A stretch of DNA of 64,000 nucleotides from Ascochyta rabiei. Taxonomy: Eukaryota > Ascomycota > Dothideomycetes > Pleosporales > Didymellaceae. The stretch is taken from the NCBI RefSeq assembly GCF_004011695.2, contig NC_082408.1:2093501-2157500 (forward strand), in the 5' to 3' direction. The notes beneath the pieces were generated by a model that did not search any database, had not been told where the DNA came from, and was given only the letters and a program-made list of their open reading frames with translations. The position numbers were made by a program, and so were the translations under genes. Shown here piece by piece: positions 32,834 through 43,008 of this stretch; position 1 is the stretch's first letter, and each line of letters starts with the position of its first letter.

Positions 32834-33382
32834 CATTCCTTGTCTTGTGGAAAGTAGTCTTAGATACCTTTGGCGAGTGCGCTGCTTAACAAGCTGGTTC
32901 GTTTAGCTGATTGCTTGGGGCAGCGCATCTATAGAACAGGAATAGCTTGTAGACTGGTCGATATCCATAGCTATATCCATACATACATTCAACATCATCT
33001 CCGCGCTTCTATACCTCGCTACACCACACCACCACACCATTACGCCTCTCTCTACTATTGTTTTGTGGGGGTTGGCTGATGCGTGCTGATACTGGAAGGA
33101 GAGGGGGTGGAAACTGGGGGTGCAGATTAGGGGGCGAGAGGGTGTGAGGGGTTGGGGTTGTACTTTTGCACTGCACTCTCTTTGGCATGGTTGGCATTTG
33201 ACTTCGTCTTCAATGCACCGTAATAATCGTGACCACGACCGTAACCACAATTGTAACGCTGGCAGGCCGTGCAAATACTCGATAAACAGCCAGATGTTGG
33301 TATCGCTGTTGCCAGTCCACTACCACAAGCGGTTACACAGCGCACCACGAACCAAGCACCACAAACAGTGACCCGTAACCGC
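32834..33382. other. Convergent spacer
   Basis: These 549 bp lie between the converging ATPase and acetyltransferase genes. The sequence shows no coding pattern; a CACCACACCA-like run occurs near 33024-33040. Confidence 0.45.
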
Positions 33383-34075
33383 TCACTGCGCCCCCGACGG
33401 CTCTCTAATCATCAACGGCTGCTCATATCTCTCCATTCCTCCAAACTTGCTGAAATCTAGAAACAGCACCTCGACGTCTTCAAACCCATGCCTGCGGTAG
33501 AACGCATGCGCAGCAGCGCTCGACTCAAGATAAATCGGCAACCCCAACTCATCCGCCTTCCGCTTGACACAGCCGAGCAGCGCACTCCCCGCGCCCTGAC
33601 GCTGAAATGCAGGGTCGGTGTGCAGCATGTGCAGATCTGGTCCACCAGTGAGTAAGTGAACGGGAGCCACACCTCGACCGGGGGCCGACATACAGACATG
33701 CGGCCTCCCACCCACAAGCTCGCTCTTCCTCTGCACCAAGCCGCCGAAAAACATCCGACACGCCTCAGGGCTCGTGCCGGGCCCGAACTCCAGCGCCCGC
33801 GCCGGAAGCAGACACGCTTCGTGCGTGCCGTAGACGTGCCATTTTGCAAACGCTACCATGCGCCGCGAGACGGAGTCGATGGCTTGCGTGTACACGGCTG
33901 TAGAGTCTTCTTGCCGCATGCGGATTAGACTGTCTACGCGCTTCTGCAGCGCGTCGGGTGGGAAGGGACCCGGGAAGAGGAGCGGGTTGAGCGGGTTGGA
34001 GGCGTAGGCTGCGGCTTCGATGGTGCTGGCGCGGTGGAGTTCGGTATTGGAGACTGGGTGGATGAGGAAGGGCAT
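33383..34075 (-). CDS. GNAT-family N-acetyltransferase
   Basis: The preferred model uses exons 34075-33694 and 33636-33383, giving 211 residues. The 57-nt intron has a perfect GTATGT donor and a GGACCAG acceptor. Its removal joins GGRPHV to YLHMLHTDPAFQRQGAGSALL, the usual continuous beta-strand and acetyl-CoA loop (Q-R-Q-G-A-G). The intron is a multiple of three without stops, so the unspliced frame (230 residues) is also open but breaks the fold. The C-terminal YLESSAAAHAFYRRHGFE is typical of the family. It transfers acetyl from acetyl-CoA to an amine. The substrate is unknown; the fungal relatives I know are uncharacterised. Confidence 0.88.
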   Translation of the reverse strand: MPFLIHPVSNTELHRASTIEAAAYASNPLNPLLFPGPFPPDALQKRVDSLIRMRQEDSTAVYTQAIDSVSRRMVAFAKWHVYGTHEACLLPARALEFGPGTSPEACRMFFGGLVQRKSELVGGRPHVCMSAPGRGVAPVHLLTGGPDLHMLHTDPAFQRQGAGSALLGCVKRKADELGLPIYLESSAAAHAFYRRHGFEDVEVLFLDFSKFGGMERYEQPLMIREPSGAQ

Positions 34076-34396
34076 TTCTTTTGTTCTTTATCTTATTTTT
34101 TCTTGTTGATTCTGTAGACTGTATAGGATTATGAAGGGAGGAGAGAGTTGGTGGTCGTGATGATGGGCTGTGGGTGGATTTATGGATGCTGTGACTAAGC
34201 AGGTGCTAGGGTGGTGTTGGTGTCGACTTCGCCCTTGCGCCCTTTTCACCACTACCTCTTTAAGTTCGTCTCGTTCCATGCTATTCTACCGGTAATCCTT
34301 TCGAATCCCACATATTAACATCCGAATCGACTGGAACGAGCCGTGTTTGTGCCTGCTTGTGCCCGTGTGCGGAGATGGTTGATAACCCATCCCATT

Positions 34397-34767
34397 TCAT
34401 ACCTCCCTCGAGCTTGTCGACGACTTCCTCGACTCCTCATCCTCTGTGAGTATCTAAGAAAGTGAGTTTATGAATCAGATTACCTGGATTAACACGGATT
34501 CACCTGTTTCGCACGCGCCACAATCCCCTCGGCAGCCAGAATCGCATACGTCCTGCCATGCGGCATGCTCTCATGCGCGACGTCCTGGTCCGCCCAGCTG
34601 CGTCTCCGCTTCTGGCGTTTGTTCTCCGAGACGTTCAAATGCTGGGTTTGGTTAGCTCTTCGTTGTGCTTTTTCAAGAAAAGAAATATGGAGCGCGACCT
34701 GTTTGTACTCGTCTAGCACGCTGAATCTCTGCGGCAGCGAGCTGCTCAGCACTGGAAAGGAGGACAT
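34397..34767 (-). CDS. Small three-exon gene of unknown function
   Basis: Exons on the minus strand are 34767-34699, 34641-34504 and 34453-34397, giving 87 residues. Intron 1 (57 nt) has a CTAAC branch site and CCCAG acceptor; intron 2 (50 nt) has donor GTGAAT and acceptor TTCTTAG. All three exons join in phase 0. The protein starts MSSFPVLSSSLPQRFSVLDEY, has a basic patch KRQKRRRSWADQD and an alanine-rich helix (ILAAEGIVARAKQ), and ends in an acidic, Ser-rich tail. No family is recognised. The basic patch suggests a nuclear protein. A further exon is possible because the stop lies next to a GTATGA donor-like sequence. Confidence 0.55.
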
Positions 34768-35691
34768 GTCGGTACGACGAAATGGAGGAACTGAGTGGAA
34801 TCGCGAGAGGTCAGGAGTAGACAGGCTACTGTGTCAGGAAAGCTGTGTAGTAGGCTATGGGATTGAACGATGGCGTATTTGGCCTGGCACTTTTTTACAA
34901 TTCAGTCGCTGTGGTACAGTCGTTCCCGCACAACCAACCACAGCAGCTCTGGAGCAGATGAGCACGCGGTTCCATCCGGAGCAGTAAGGTCGAGATTTTT
35001 CTTCAGGTTACGCGAATCTGGCCTGTGGGGATCCCTGCGTCGATCCTGCTGCTCCGACGATGTGGCTTTTGCTGTCTGCGTACTTGTCATGTTCTTCTTG
35101 TGGTAGAGTACCGCTCCCAGCATTGCGTTTCAAATTAAGTAACCGCTGGACGGTATTCGGTAATGAGCTTCGGCGATTTCATAACGTTTCAACGAAGCGT
35201 CTCATTGCTTGTGTTAACGTTACTGAGCTCGTCAGCTAACCACTCAAGAGATGGAACAGGCCATGACAAGAAACAACATATCTGTCTTGTTCAGAAAAGG
35301 ATGAAAAGAAACGACTTCAGAAAGGCTTTGCAGGCAAAATGCCCAATCTTCCTGTCACTGCGAGCGAGCCAACACCACAGGTCGATTCGAGGATCTCCGC
35401 GTTCGGCATGTATGCAGTCATTGCACAGAGCTATTGTGTATTTAGAGGCGCTTAAGAGACTCCATAAGACATGTAGCCAATACACAAGACTGTGCGGCTT
35501 AGCGTGTAATGAATTACAAGATATATCGAGAACGTAACTCGTAAACGCTCAGCATCTTTAGACTACCACTCGTACCAGCCTTGACGTCGTCAGCTAGCGT
35601 CCTTGTCACACTGTTGACTGAATAGGATACCGCGTTGCTACTCACTCACTCACACGCTCCACAGACATCGTAAGCTCGCCAACACTCCCAA
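34768..35691. other. Gene-free stretch
   Basis: These 924 bp include the upstream region of the small three-exon gene. The open frame at 35163-35537 on the plus strand has no recognisable motif. Base composition becomes more AT-rich rightward. Confidence 0.4.
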
Positions 35692-36790
35692 ATGACCGTG
35701 ACTGACTGGAACTGTAGATTCATGGACGACATCACATCGGCCTCCGGGCAACACAGCTACGCAGCAGTACACGCCTGCTTGGTTTCAACGCCAGCACAGC
35801 CTGGTTCAGACGGCACCAGAACACCTGACGTATTAAAGACCGACGGGCCCAGTCGACTCAAGTTCAGCTTATGGAAAGTGGCTGCGCCAGCTCACAGTCA
35901 CGACCCGAGCGGCTGCTCGAGTTACGATGACGGCAGCTAGAGCTGAAGCAACAGAATGTAACAGAACTGGAGCGAGATAACCACGTACTGCAGCAAGAGA
36001 AGCACACGCTTCAGCGAAGAAGAGACGCACATGCATGCGATATCAATGTGCTGAGGCGACAGCTAGCCTTGTTGCAAAGAAATGAACAGTCGTTGATGGA
36101 AAGCCGCCAGTCCCTTCTGAAAAATATCCTACGTCTCGGTGCATGTTCGCCTGTGCAAGATCCAAAGCGTCATCGACGTTCCGTTGTCCAGACACCCTCC
36201 TCTACCGGTCTTAGACGATTAAAATGATAGACTTCAAGTCGACTGGACGCACGCACGCTAGTGCTGCACGCAGCAAGCAATGGCAGTTGCCAGACGCCAG
36301 TCAACCAAACGTTCGTACGCTCAGCTCAATCCGCTGCACTGGTCGCAGAGGATGACACAATAGTCCATAAAACTCCAGCTTTGGTCTTGCTAGCCCGCAA
36401 ATCCTCGTCTTTGGTGATGAAGACAACGTGAATGAAGACCTGGAGTTCGACAGCTTTTCCACTCCTGATCATCAGACAGCTGGCGTTCACTTCCGAACAT
36501 GCATACACCGTCTGTTTTTCTTTTCTCTCAAGTCATCCAGGCCATCTCAGTCAACAGAATTAGAAGTGACGAGTAGCGCATGCTTGATGAAACTATCGAT
36601 GAGCTTATTGAGGGCGAGAGAATTTTAGCCCAGACGCCTCACCGATATCGAGGTGATCAGAACTTCGCAGCTCGCACCGCTGCCCAGAGAGTTGATCGAT
36701 ATGGACGTCCAGACACACTACATGACGATCGCAATCGCATTGGTAGTGACGCAATGAGTAGCAGACTGTTCAGCGGACGAAATGATTGAA
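35692..36790 (+). pseudogene. Decayed or heavily spliced coiled-coil coding sequence
   Basis: Several adjoining segments look like protein but sit in different frames or are broken by stops. The clearest is a heptad-like coil at 35937-36227 (LELKQQNVTELERDNHVLQ, then INVLRRQLALLQRNEQSL). In the same frame the sequence just upstream also reads as helix (ESGCASSQSRPERLLELR) before a TGA, and downstream of TGA-TAG it continues for about 65 codons. One intact reading is possible: 35692-35829 joined to 35937-36227 through a GTATTA...GGCAG intron, giving 142 residues. Further acidic segments lie at 36428-36560 and 36580-36789. I read this as a decaying gene, but a spliced small gene remains possible. 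No homology is recognised. Confidence 0.35.
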
Positions 36791-36914
36791 TTAATCAGAG
36801 ATTTGCACAAGGGCATTGTCGCATCTGGTTCGTCTTTGTTCAGACCATCATTGAGTGTCGCATATGGGATCACCAGAATCAATCAGCCCCCGGTCACATC
36901 AACTGCTCTTACCT

Positions 36915-38523
36915 CTAATCCACGGTCTTGTCGCGGACGGCATCAAAGACTACTCTCTTCGGATCCTGTGCCTTGTCGTCACCCCATTGGATCTCATATC
37001 CGGCGTCTTGCAGATACACCTTCCAGTTCTCGTCTTCCTCAACGAGATTTGGCGGGTGTGCAGGAATGAAGAACCATGCTACCAGCATGCCCAACACGGC
37101 GAACCCAGACCCAATAAGGAAGACGGCCTGGTTACCGCGCACCGTATCGTCGCCGTACGACGCGAGGATGGGCTTGAATACTGACGTGCCGATCGCGGCA
37201 CCGGCCTTGCTGAACGCGGCGCAAAGACCCAGCATCTGCCCGCGAATGCTGGTGGGGAAGAACTCAGAGCTCGTTGCGACGATGGTTGCGCCGGGTCCAA
37301 TTCCACCGAGCGTGAGGAAGAGGCCGTACAGCACAATGAACAAGGCAGTGCGCTTCTGAATGTACTCGAGACATCCGCCGATGATGAAGCCGAGACAGGC
37401 TTGCAGACCGAAGCCGAGCGCCATGGTCTTGCGCCGTCCGATCTTGTCGGATAGGTAGCCCCCGATGAAGCCGCCGGGCAGGTAGAAGCAGTTGATCAGC
37501 GTGCCCCAGCCGTAGGATTTGACGAGACTATCGCCTGCGTTGACAGAAGCGGAGATTGTGGACGAGAATAGACCGAATGGGTAAGCGATGTAGTTGTATA
37601 TAAACCAAGCTAGGGCTGAGCCAAGGAGGGGACGCCAGTACCGTTTAATGGCGAGATGGTAGGGGAGGATGGTGTTGCGAGCGCTGCTGCGTCGTTCTGC
37701 TGAGGACATGGCCATGCGCCAGCGGAACCAGAAGATTGATACTGGGGGCTGCGTGGTGTTAGTGAGTTCCAGATGCAACGAGATATAAAGAACGTACGAT
37801 GACACCGAGGGCGAATGCGATGCGCCATATCTTCTCATAGTGTGCTTCGCGCTCGTGGAAGCAGAGAAGTAGCAAGAGAGGAACGAGGCCAGAGAAGACA
37901 AAGCCCAGAGATGCAGAGACGTCTGCCACCATGGCGAAGATGAAGCCGCGGTGCTTGCGCGCCCGAGGGGAGTCGTCTGTCGATTCTGCAGTACCAGCGC
38001 CTGAGACTGGATATTCGCCGCCTGCGCCAAAGCCAGCAATGCCTCGACTGACGGTGAGCATCCAGAAAAGACCCTTGTCGCTCGTTCCGTGGGAGACGGC
38101 TGTCATTATGATGCCGACAGAGAGAAAGAGCGTTGTCAGGACGGCGCCAGATTTGCGACCAAGGCGATCGCTGATGAAGCCAAATGCCAGCATTCCCAGA
38201 ATCAGACCAATGATGAAGGCATTGGTCAACTGCGATTGCGTTGCGACGCTGAGCGTGTCTGGATAGAGGGCTGTCAGAAGCAGCAGCAACTGACCCATCA
38301 AAGCGCTGTTGTATGCATCGCTACCTATGGCAAGGCCAGAGAAGAGGATCATGAAGAAAATGGATCGCTTGGAGTAGAGAACCGGCGCATGGCCTTCGTC
38401 AAAGTCGAATTCTGCAGTAGCAGCGACATGTGTCGAAACACTCGTTTCTCCGCCTTTGGTCGGTTTCTTCGGTGAGCCAACAACATTGTCCGCCTCTTTC
38501 GACGGCGAAGATGTAGGATCCAT
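36915..38523 (-). CDS. MFS transporter, PHS/GIT1-like
   Basis: Minus-strand exons are 38523-37798 and 37748-36915, giving 519 residues. The 49-nt intron (GTACGT donor, CTAAC branch, ACGCAG acceptor) joins FALGVI to PPVSIFWFRWRM. Twelve membrane segments are expected. The first-half motif FISDRLGRKSG is the MFS A-motif, repeated as YLSDKIGRRKT in the second half, and SRGIAGFGAGGEYPVS is the sugar/phosphate-porter signature. The wording of these motifs is closest to the phosphate:H+ symporter group that includes fungal glycerophosphoinositol permeases (GIT1 type). Import of a phosphate-containing or organic-anion substrate at the plasma membrane is inferred. The start is the ATG at 38523; the codon upstream in frame is GTG. 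Confidence 0.88.
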
Positions 38524-38747
38524 CGTGTTGTTTTCACCGTGCGTGTGTATCGTTGTCACAGCGCACCTGAGTGAGCGACGCTTGAGGGATCGTCATGATC
38601 GTCGGCATTTCACACTGCCTTTTTGTACTTTCAATCTCTCGGGAAACTTCTTCCTTATCGCTGGCTGTGGCGGCAGACGGATGAGCTTCGGGCGGAGCAG
38701 TGTCGACCGATAACGAGTGATGTCGCTCTGCGTCAAGTGGGGAGTGG

Positions 38748-38806
38748 CTTTCATGTTTCCGAATAAACCGGATGTAAGCCCGTGCGCCGCCCGGCATCAA
38801 CACCAC
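38748..38806 (+). repeat. Left terminal inverted repeat
   Basis: Fifty-nine bases beginning CTTTCATGTTTCCGAATAAA and ending CATCAACACCAC match the right end in inverse orientation, apart from two substitutions. Confidence 0.93.
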
Positions 38807-38877
38807 AAAATTAATGAATCCACAAGGCCTCTACAGGCCTAAATTAACGCGTTTTGTTCCTAATTTTCTTGCCCTAA

Positions 38878-40038
38878 ATGCCTGAGATAGTTAAGAGGGC
38901 TGGGAGACGTTTTTATTAGCACTTTAACACCCTGCCGCCGGTGTACGTGTCTGATGAGGCGTCCCAACAGCACCTCCACACACCTCAGCGCAGTGCAATC
39001 CTGGGTATTCTACACTTCTGCGACGTGCACCACATACCTTGCTCTTTTAAAGATATTAAAGCTGCCCTTAATATCCCTTACTTAACTGCTTATAAGGTTA
39101 CTTAGTCTAAGGAGCTACGTACACTCCATCACAGCAACTACTCAGATGCACAGGGTGCACTATAACAGCTCACCAGAGCTGACGCACACGCAATAGTTAA
39201 CTATCTAGATTACTGCTAGTTTAAAAAGAAAGCAGAGACTTGGCAGGACATACAGGTTAAGGCTGGGGTTATTCTACAAGGTGGGAAAAAGGCCTATTCA
39301 CGCATCACAATATGGCGTAGAGTGCAGGAGATTGCTCCTATTACTAAGCATATTGCAGCTTAGGAGGATAATTATCCTTCTTATTGTTAGCGTAAGCGTT
39401 GTAAGTAGTGTAATACCCAGCTTTAAGTGCGTCCTTGTAGTAAACACTAGAAGAGTGTCTTATAGTGTGATAAGTTACATTAGAAAACTGGCCTACAACA
39501 CAAGCGTAAGATTAAGAGGAGAAGAGGCAAGGGTAAAAGAAATAAGCCAGAGAACGTGCAGTATAATAAGCACCAGAAGCAAGAGCTAGAAGAGGTAGCA
39601 AAGGAGAGAAAGTTCTATCTCTTCTGTGTGCTTAGATACAACTTTGCATAGTGTATGCTATATAAGACGTCTTACAGCAATAGCAAAATAACAAGTAAGG
39701 TGTTTATTAAGAAGATTTTACTAGCGTTACACACTAAGTTACTTTACTGTAGTAGAGAGTGGTTATTGTATATAGACTTGGATAGTGCTTATATATCTAA
39801 AAAGACACTTAATTACATATACCAGCATGGCTGGGACTACATTTTAGGATGCTTAAAGTCTCTAGATCTATTAATTATGGAGACTTAGGTATCTCTACTA
39901 AAGGAGAGGTTTTATAGGCGTACTTGTCGCTTAAAAACTGAAGGGATTTCACGTTTCTACCAGGTGTGGGCGGGTCTTAACCCTAAAAAGATCAACAAAA
40001 CTATCACAGGCTACCCTGGCAGGCTGATAGAATGTTGA
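38878..40038 (+). pseudogene. Transposase relic with 13 TAG/TAA stops
   Basis: A single frame runs from an ATG at 38878 to a TGA at 40036 (387 codons). It is interrupted by TAG or TAA at 38917, 39103, 39163, 39217, 39361, 39388, 39406, 39424, 39448, 39463, 39481, 39649 and 39886. None is TGA. Each is what CAG or CAA becomes after C-to-T change in CpA, the classic RIP product. The N-terminal part reads like a helix-turn-helix region; a basic stretch lies in the middle. The second half has IDLDSAYISKKTLNYIY and KSLDLLIMET, which resemble the D and D/E regions of Tc1/mariner-type transposases. The protein cannot be made. Confidence 0.85.
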
Positions 40039-40125
40039 GATGTTATTTAAGGATGTGCTACGAAATTCTAGCATTTTTTCTGATCAATCTGGCTCCAAAA
40101 TTGAGTAATTTGGTGATAATTCGGC

Positions 40126-40184
40126 GTGGTGTTGATGCTGGGCGGCGCACGGGCTTACATCCGGTTTATTCTGAAACATGAAAG
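40126..40184 (-). repeat. Right terminal inverted repeat
   Basis: Fifty-nine bases beginning GTGGTGTTGATGCTGGGC and ending GAAACATGAAAG are the inverse of the left end. AGTGG follows directly. Confidence 0.93.
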
Positions 40185-40296
40185 AGTGGATTGCCGTTAC
40201 AGCCCTAAGTTGTGTTCGGTAAGGCGCATCCGAGCATCTTTAACGTCAAGTCCTACGTTGTACCGCTCCTTGATACCTCGAACTTCATCTTTGAGC

Positions 40297-41792
40297 ATGA
40301 TGAAAGAGACATTGTTGCTATACCATGTGCCTGTCTCCCAGTCCAGGGTCAACGCGATAGCACGCTGGGTATTTTGTGTTGCTGCAGTATTGTTGCTGTT
40401 AACTTGGGTGCGTACCTTGAATCAGATTCTCAGGCCCCCAACTCCCGCAGGACTTATCTTGAGCTAACAGATTAGAACTACGTTTCGTATTATGTTCATT
40501 CAGAGTTGCCTTCAAATGTTGGTTCGGAGAAAGATGATTTCAAGAAATGTTCCATCGACACTTATCGCGCCACGGGCTTGAAGTTTCTCGACACCGCCGA
40601 AAGGCCGCCTGTCGAGGAGTATGTTCTTCGAAGGAACAACCTTGCAAAAGCCCTCGCAGTAGAACGGATCGATGCATTCGTTGTCGAGCCTGGCTACACG
40701 TTCAGCTACTACGCCAACATCACTCAGCCTCAATGGGAAGTTTGGGAGCCAGAGGAGCGCCCTTTCGTTATGGTGATTCGCCCCGATAAGCTCTCAGATG
40801 GGAGCATTGTCGCAAACACCTCTTTCCTGGTTCCGCACTTTGAAGAGACCCGCGCTCGATTGCTCAACATGCCATTCGAAGAAGACATACACACTGTCAC
40901 GTATGAAGAGCACTGGAACTACTACACCACTCTTTACGAATCGGCAATCTGGGGTGAGACCCTTTCACCGGTTTTGATGGTCGATGAGGAGATGCGCGAC
41001 TACATTCAGCGCGGATTCGCATCTAACGGGTTCACTGTTGTTGGTCTGGACGGGGAGGTCGAGGCTGTTCGCCAGATCAAGACAGAGCGTGAGCTTGGCA
41101 TCCTGAGAGCTGTTAACACTGGTACGGTGGAAGCCATACGAGCCATGCGTCAATGTCTTTACGTAGGTGTTACTGAAAACGAGGTCGCGGAGGTCCTCGA
41201 CGACACGATGAGAGCAGCGGGCATGGATCCATTCTTTGATATTGTGGAGTTTGGAAAGAGTGCTGCACTACCTCACGGTGGCTACGATGGCAGCAGGAAG
41301 CTCGAACCCGGCATGTTTGTTCTCATCGACGTGGGCGCGCATCTGTACGGGTACAGCAGCGATGTGTGTCGCACGTTCTACCCGCCGTTTGTCCCGAATC
41401 CACCCCCCTCGAAGTACAACGTCACTGAGCAACTGCGCGTGTGGCAAGTCGTGCTTGATGCGCAAGATGCGGCAGTCAAGGCCATGGTGCCGAACGGGAC
41501 TGCTGCGGCAGTGGATATAGCTGCTCGAGAGGTGATTGCGGCCGCTGGGTACGAGAAGGAATTCACCCACCGCCTAGGTCACGGCATTGGCATCAAGGCA
41601 CACGAGAGCCCGTACCTCAACAAGGGCAATTTCGGAGCCATACTACGTCCTGGGATGGTTTTCACTGCGGAACCAGGAGTGTACGTGCTCAACGACTTCG
41701 GCGTCCGTCACGAGGACATACTGGTAGTGAAAGAAAATGGCGAGGCCGAAAACATCAGCGGTGGGTTTGCTAGGAGCCCGTGGGAACCTTGA
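40297..41792 (+). CDS. Membrane-anchored M24-family metallopeptidase
   Basis: Exons are 40297-40407 and 40476-41792, giving 475 residues. The 68-nt intron (GTGCGT donor, GCTAAC branch, ATTAG acceptor) joins an N-terminal anchor (WVFCVAAVLLLLTW, about 24-37) to NYVSYYVHSELPS. The rest is a creatinase/aminopeptidase P-like N-domain and a pita-bread catalytic domain. Likely metal ligands are all present: Asp in FVLIDVG, Asp in YSSDVCRTF, His in RLGHGIGI, Glu in TAEPGVY and Glu in VRHEDIL. It probably removes N-terminal residues ahead of proline in the secretory pathway or at the cell surface, as a type II membrane protein. A dead transposon ends 112 bp before the start codon, so the original promoter may be displaced. 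Confidence 0.9.
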
Positions 41793-42320
41793 GTGATTGC
41801 CTTGAGGTCATTCGGATATAGCAACAATATGCCTACAATAGATGCACCAGGAACAGGAGCTCGGTCGACCCTATACATCAGCGTTCCACTTCCAACGCAG
41901 TCGAGAGCAATGTTACCATGCGCGTGGTGTATACGCTGTACTGCTGTACTATTTGCCCTCGCGGCAGTCAAGAACAAGGACTGGAATAGGATGTCGGCTT
42001 CCGAATGCACAACGCTTCGTCCATATCGTATGTCCAAGATGGATTGACCCTACCAACGTGCAAAGTACTTGTGCGAGAGCGATGGCGATGTGGATCACGA
42101 AACACGCCACGACGAATGCAGCAATAGCGTCTCGCTTAGAGTTGCCCTCTCACAAAAGTCTAGGGACGGGACCATCCGCGCGCTCCACCTTCATCTCCAG
42201 CATGCATCAGTCGGCGCTATCGGTGCAAGCGCCGTTCTTGAAGCTTGCTCCTTTTTCGCCGTGCCACATGTCCATGCCAGAGGTCAATCTTTTCCTGGTA
42301 CCTCTCTTCGTCTTCTATCC
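41793..42320. other. Spacer between M24 peptidase and UPF0303-like gene
   Basis: These 528 bp show open frames but no protein-like composition. They must contain the 3' end of the peptidase gene and the promoter of the next one. Confidence 0.4.
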
Positions 42321-42947
42321 ATGAATCTGTACCCCGTGTCCTTGCTCGAAAGCTATATTGACCACCCGCGGTCCCACAAGACACACACCTCGCCCGATTC
42401 GTACACGATGCCCGACACACCATCAAAGCCTACACGCAACATTGCTGAACTCGCACGCGAGGAGAAGGCATTCACGTTTGTTCACTTCACCTGCGAACAC
42501 GCATGGGTGATTGGCAACATCTTACGGAACACGCTTCGATTGGCCGACACTTCGGCGCTCATACACATCTCCTTTGCAAACCAGACGCTGTTCCACTCGC
42601 CGAGCCTGCCGGGCATGATGCCGGACCACGAGACTTGGGTGCAGAGGAAGCGCAACACGGTGCTGCGCTGGGGCCACTCGACATGGCACCTGAGCTGTCG
42701 GTTTGACGGAGACTACAAACGCTTCGCAGAGCATCATGCTATGAGCGGTGAGGAGTGGGCCAAGTACACGATAGAAGGAGGTGGGTATCCCGTCTTTGTG
42801 AGGGGCGTGGAAGGCTGCGTGGGCGCCATTGTCATTGTAGGACTGGAAGGCGAGCACGCACACAGCGTGCTTGTAAAGGCGATGGAGGAGTACAAGGTGC
42901 TGCGGGAAGGATCCAAGAGTCCCATGCGCAGTTTGACGGTCAAGTGA
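42321..42947 (+). CDS. UPF0303/HbpS-like protein (YBR137W type)
   Basis: A 208-residue protein from the ATG at 42321; the ATG at 42408 (MPDTPSKPTR) would give 179 residues and is equally possible. The HbpS/GlcG-like fold is recognisable: IAELAREEKAFTFVHFTCEHAWVIGN, then ALIHISFANQTLFHSPSLPG, HETWVQRKRNTVLRWGHSTW, and the Gly-rich end YPVFVRGVEGCVGAIVIVGLEG. The family includes bacterial haem-binding HbpS and yeast Ybr137w. Ybr137w has been linked to post-translational membrane insertion and haem-related processes. A cytosolic role is assumed; catalytic activity has not been shown for the fungal members I know. Confidence 0.85.
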   Translation: MNLYPVSLLESYIDHPRSHKTHTSPDSYTMPDTPSKPTRNIAELAREEKAFTFVHFTCEHAWVIGNILRNTLRLADTSALIHISFANQTLFHSPSLPGMMPDHETWVQRKRNTVLRWGHSTWHLSCRFDGDYKRFAEHHAMSGEEWAKYTIEGGGYPVFVRGVEGCVGAIVIVGLEGEHAHSVLVKAMEEYKVLREGSKSPMRSLTVK

Positions 42948-43008
42948 CTACATGGTCTGGGCAAAGGGACTGGACTTGGTATAAACCTGGACGGTCTGGC
43001 TTTGAATC

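Larger units (their letters stand above)
38748..40184 (+). mobile_element. RIP-inactivated DNA transposon with 59-bp terminal inverted repeats
   Basis: The element is 1,437 bp. Its ends are 59-bp inverted repeats (38748-38806 and 40126-40184) starting CTTTCATGTTTC and differing at two positions. A 5-bp direct repeat AGTGG flanks it on both sides (38743-38747 and 40185-40189) and looks like a target-site duplication. Inside is one transposase frame with 13 internal stops. The interior is much more AT-rich than its neighbours. The element lies between the MFS gene and the M24 peptidase gene, 112 bp from the latter's start codon. The protein resembles Tc1/mariner-type DDE transposases in size and layout, but that superfamily duplicates TA, so the family assignment is tentative. 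Confidence 0.9.

Noticed and set aside
31772..32836. 354-codon antisense frame over the end of the same ATPase
   Set aside because: Same cause: low complexity and exact overlap with conserved coding sequence on the plus strand.
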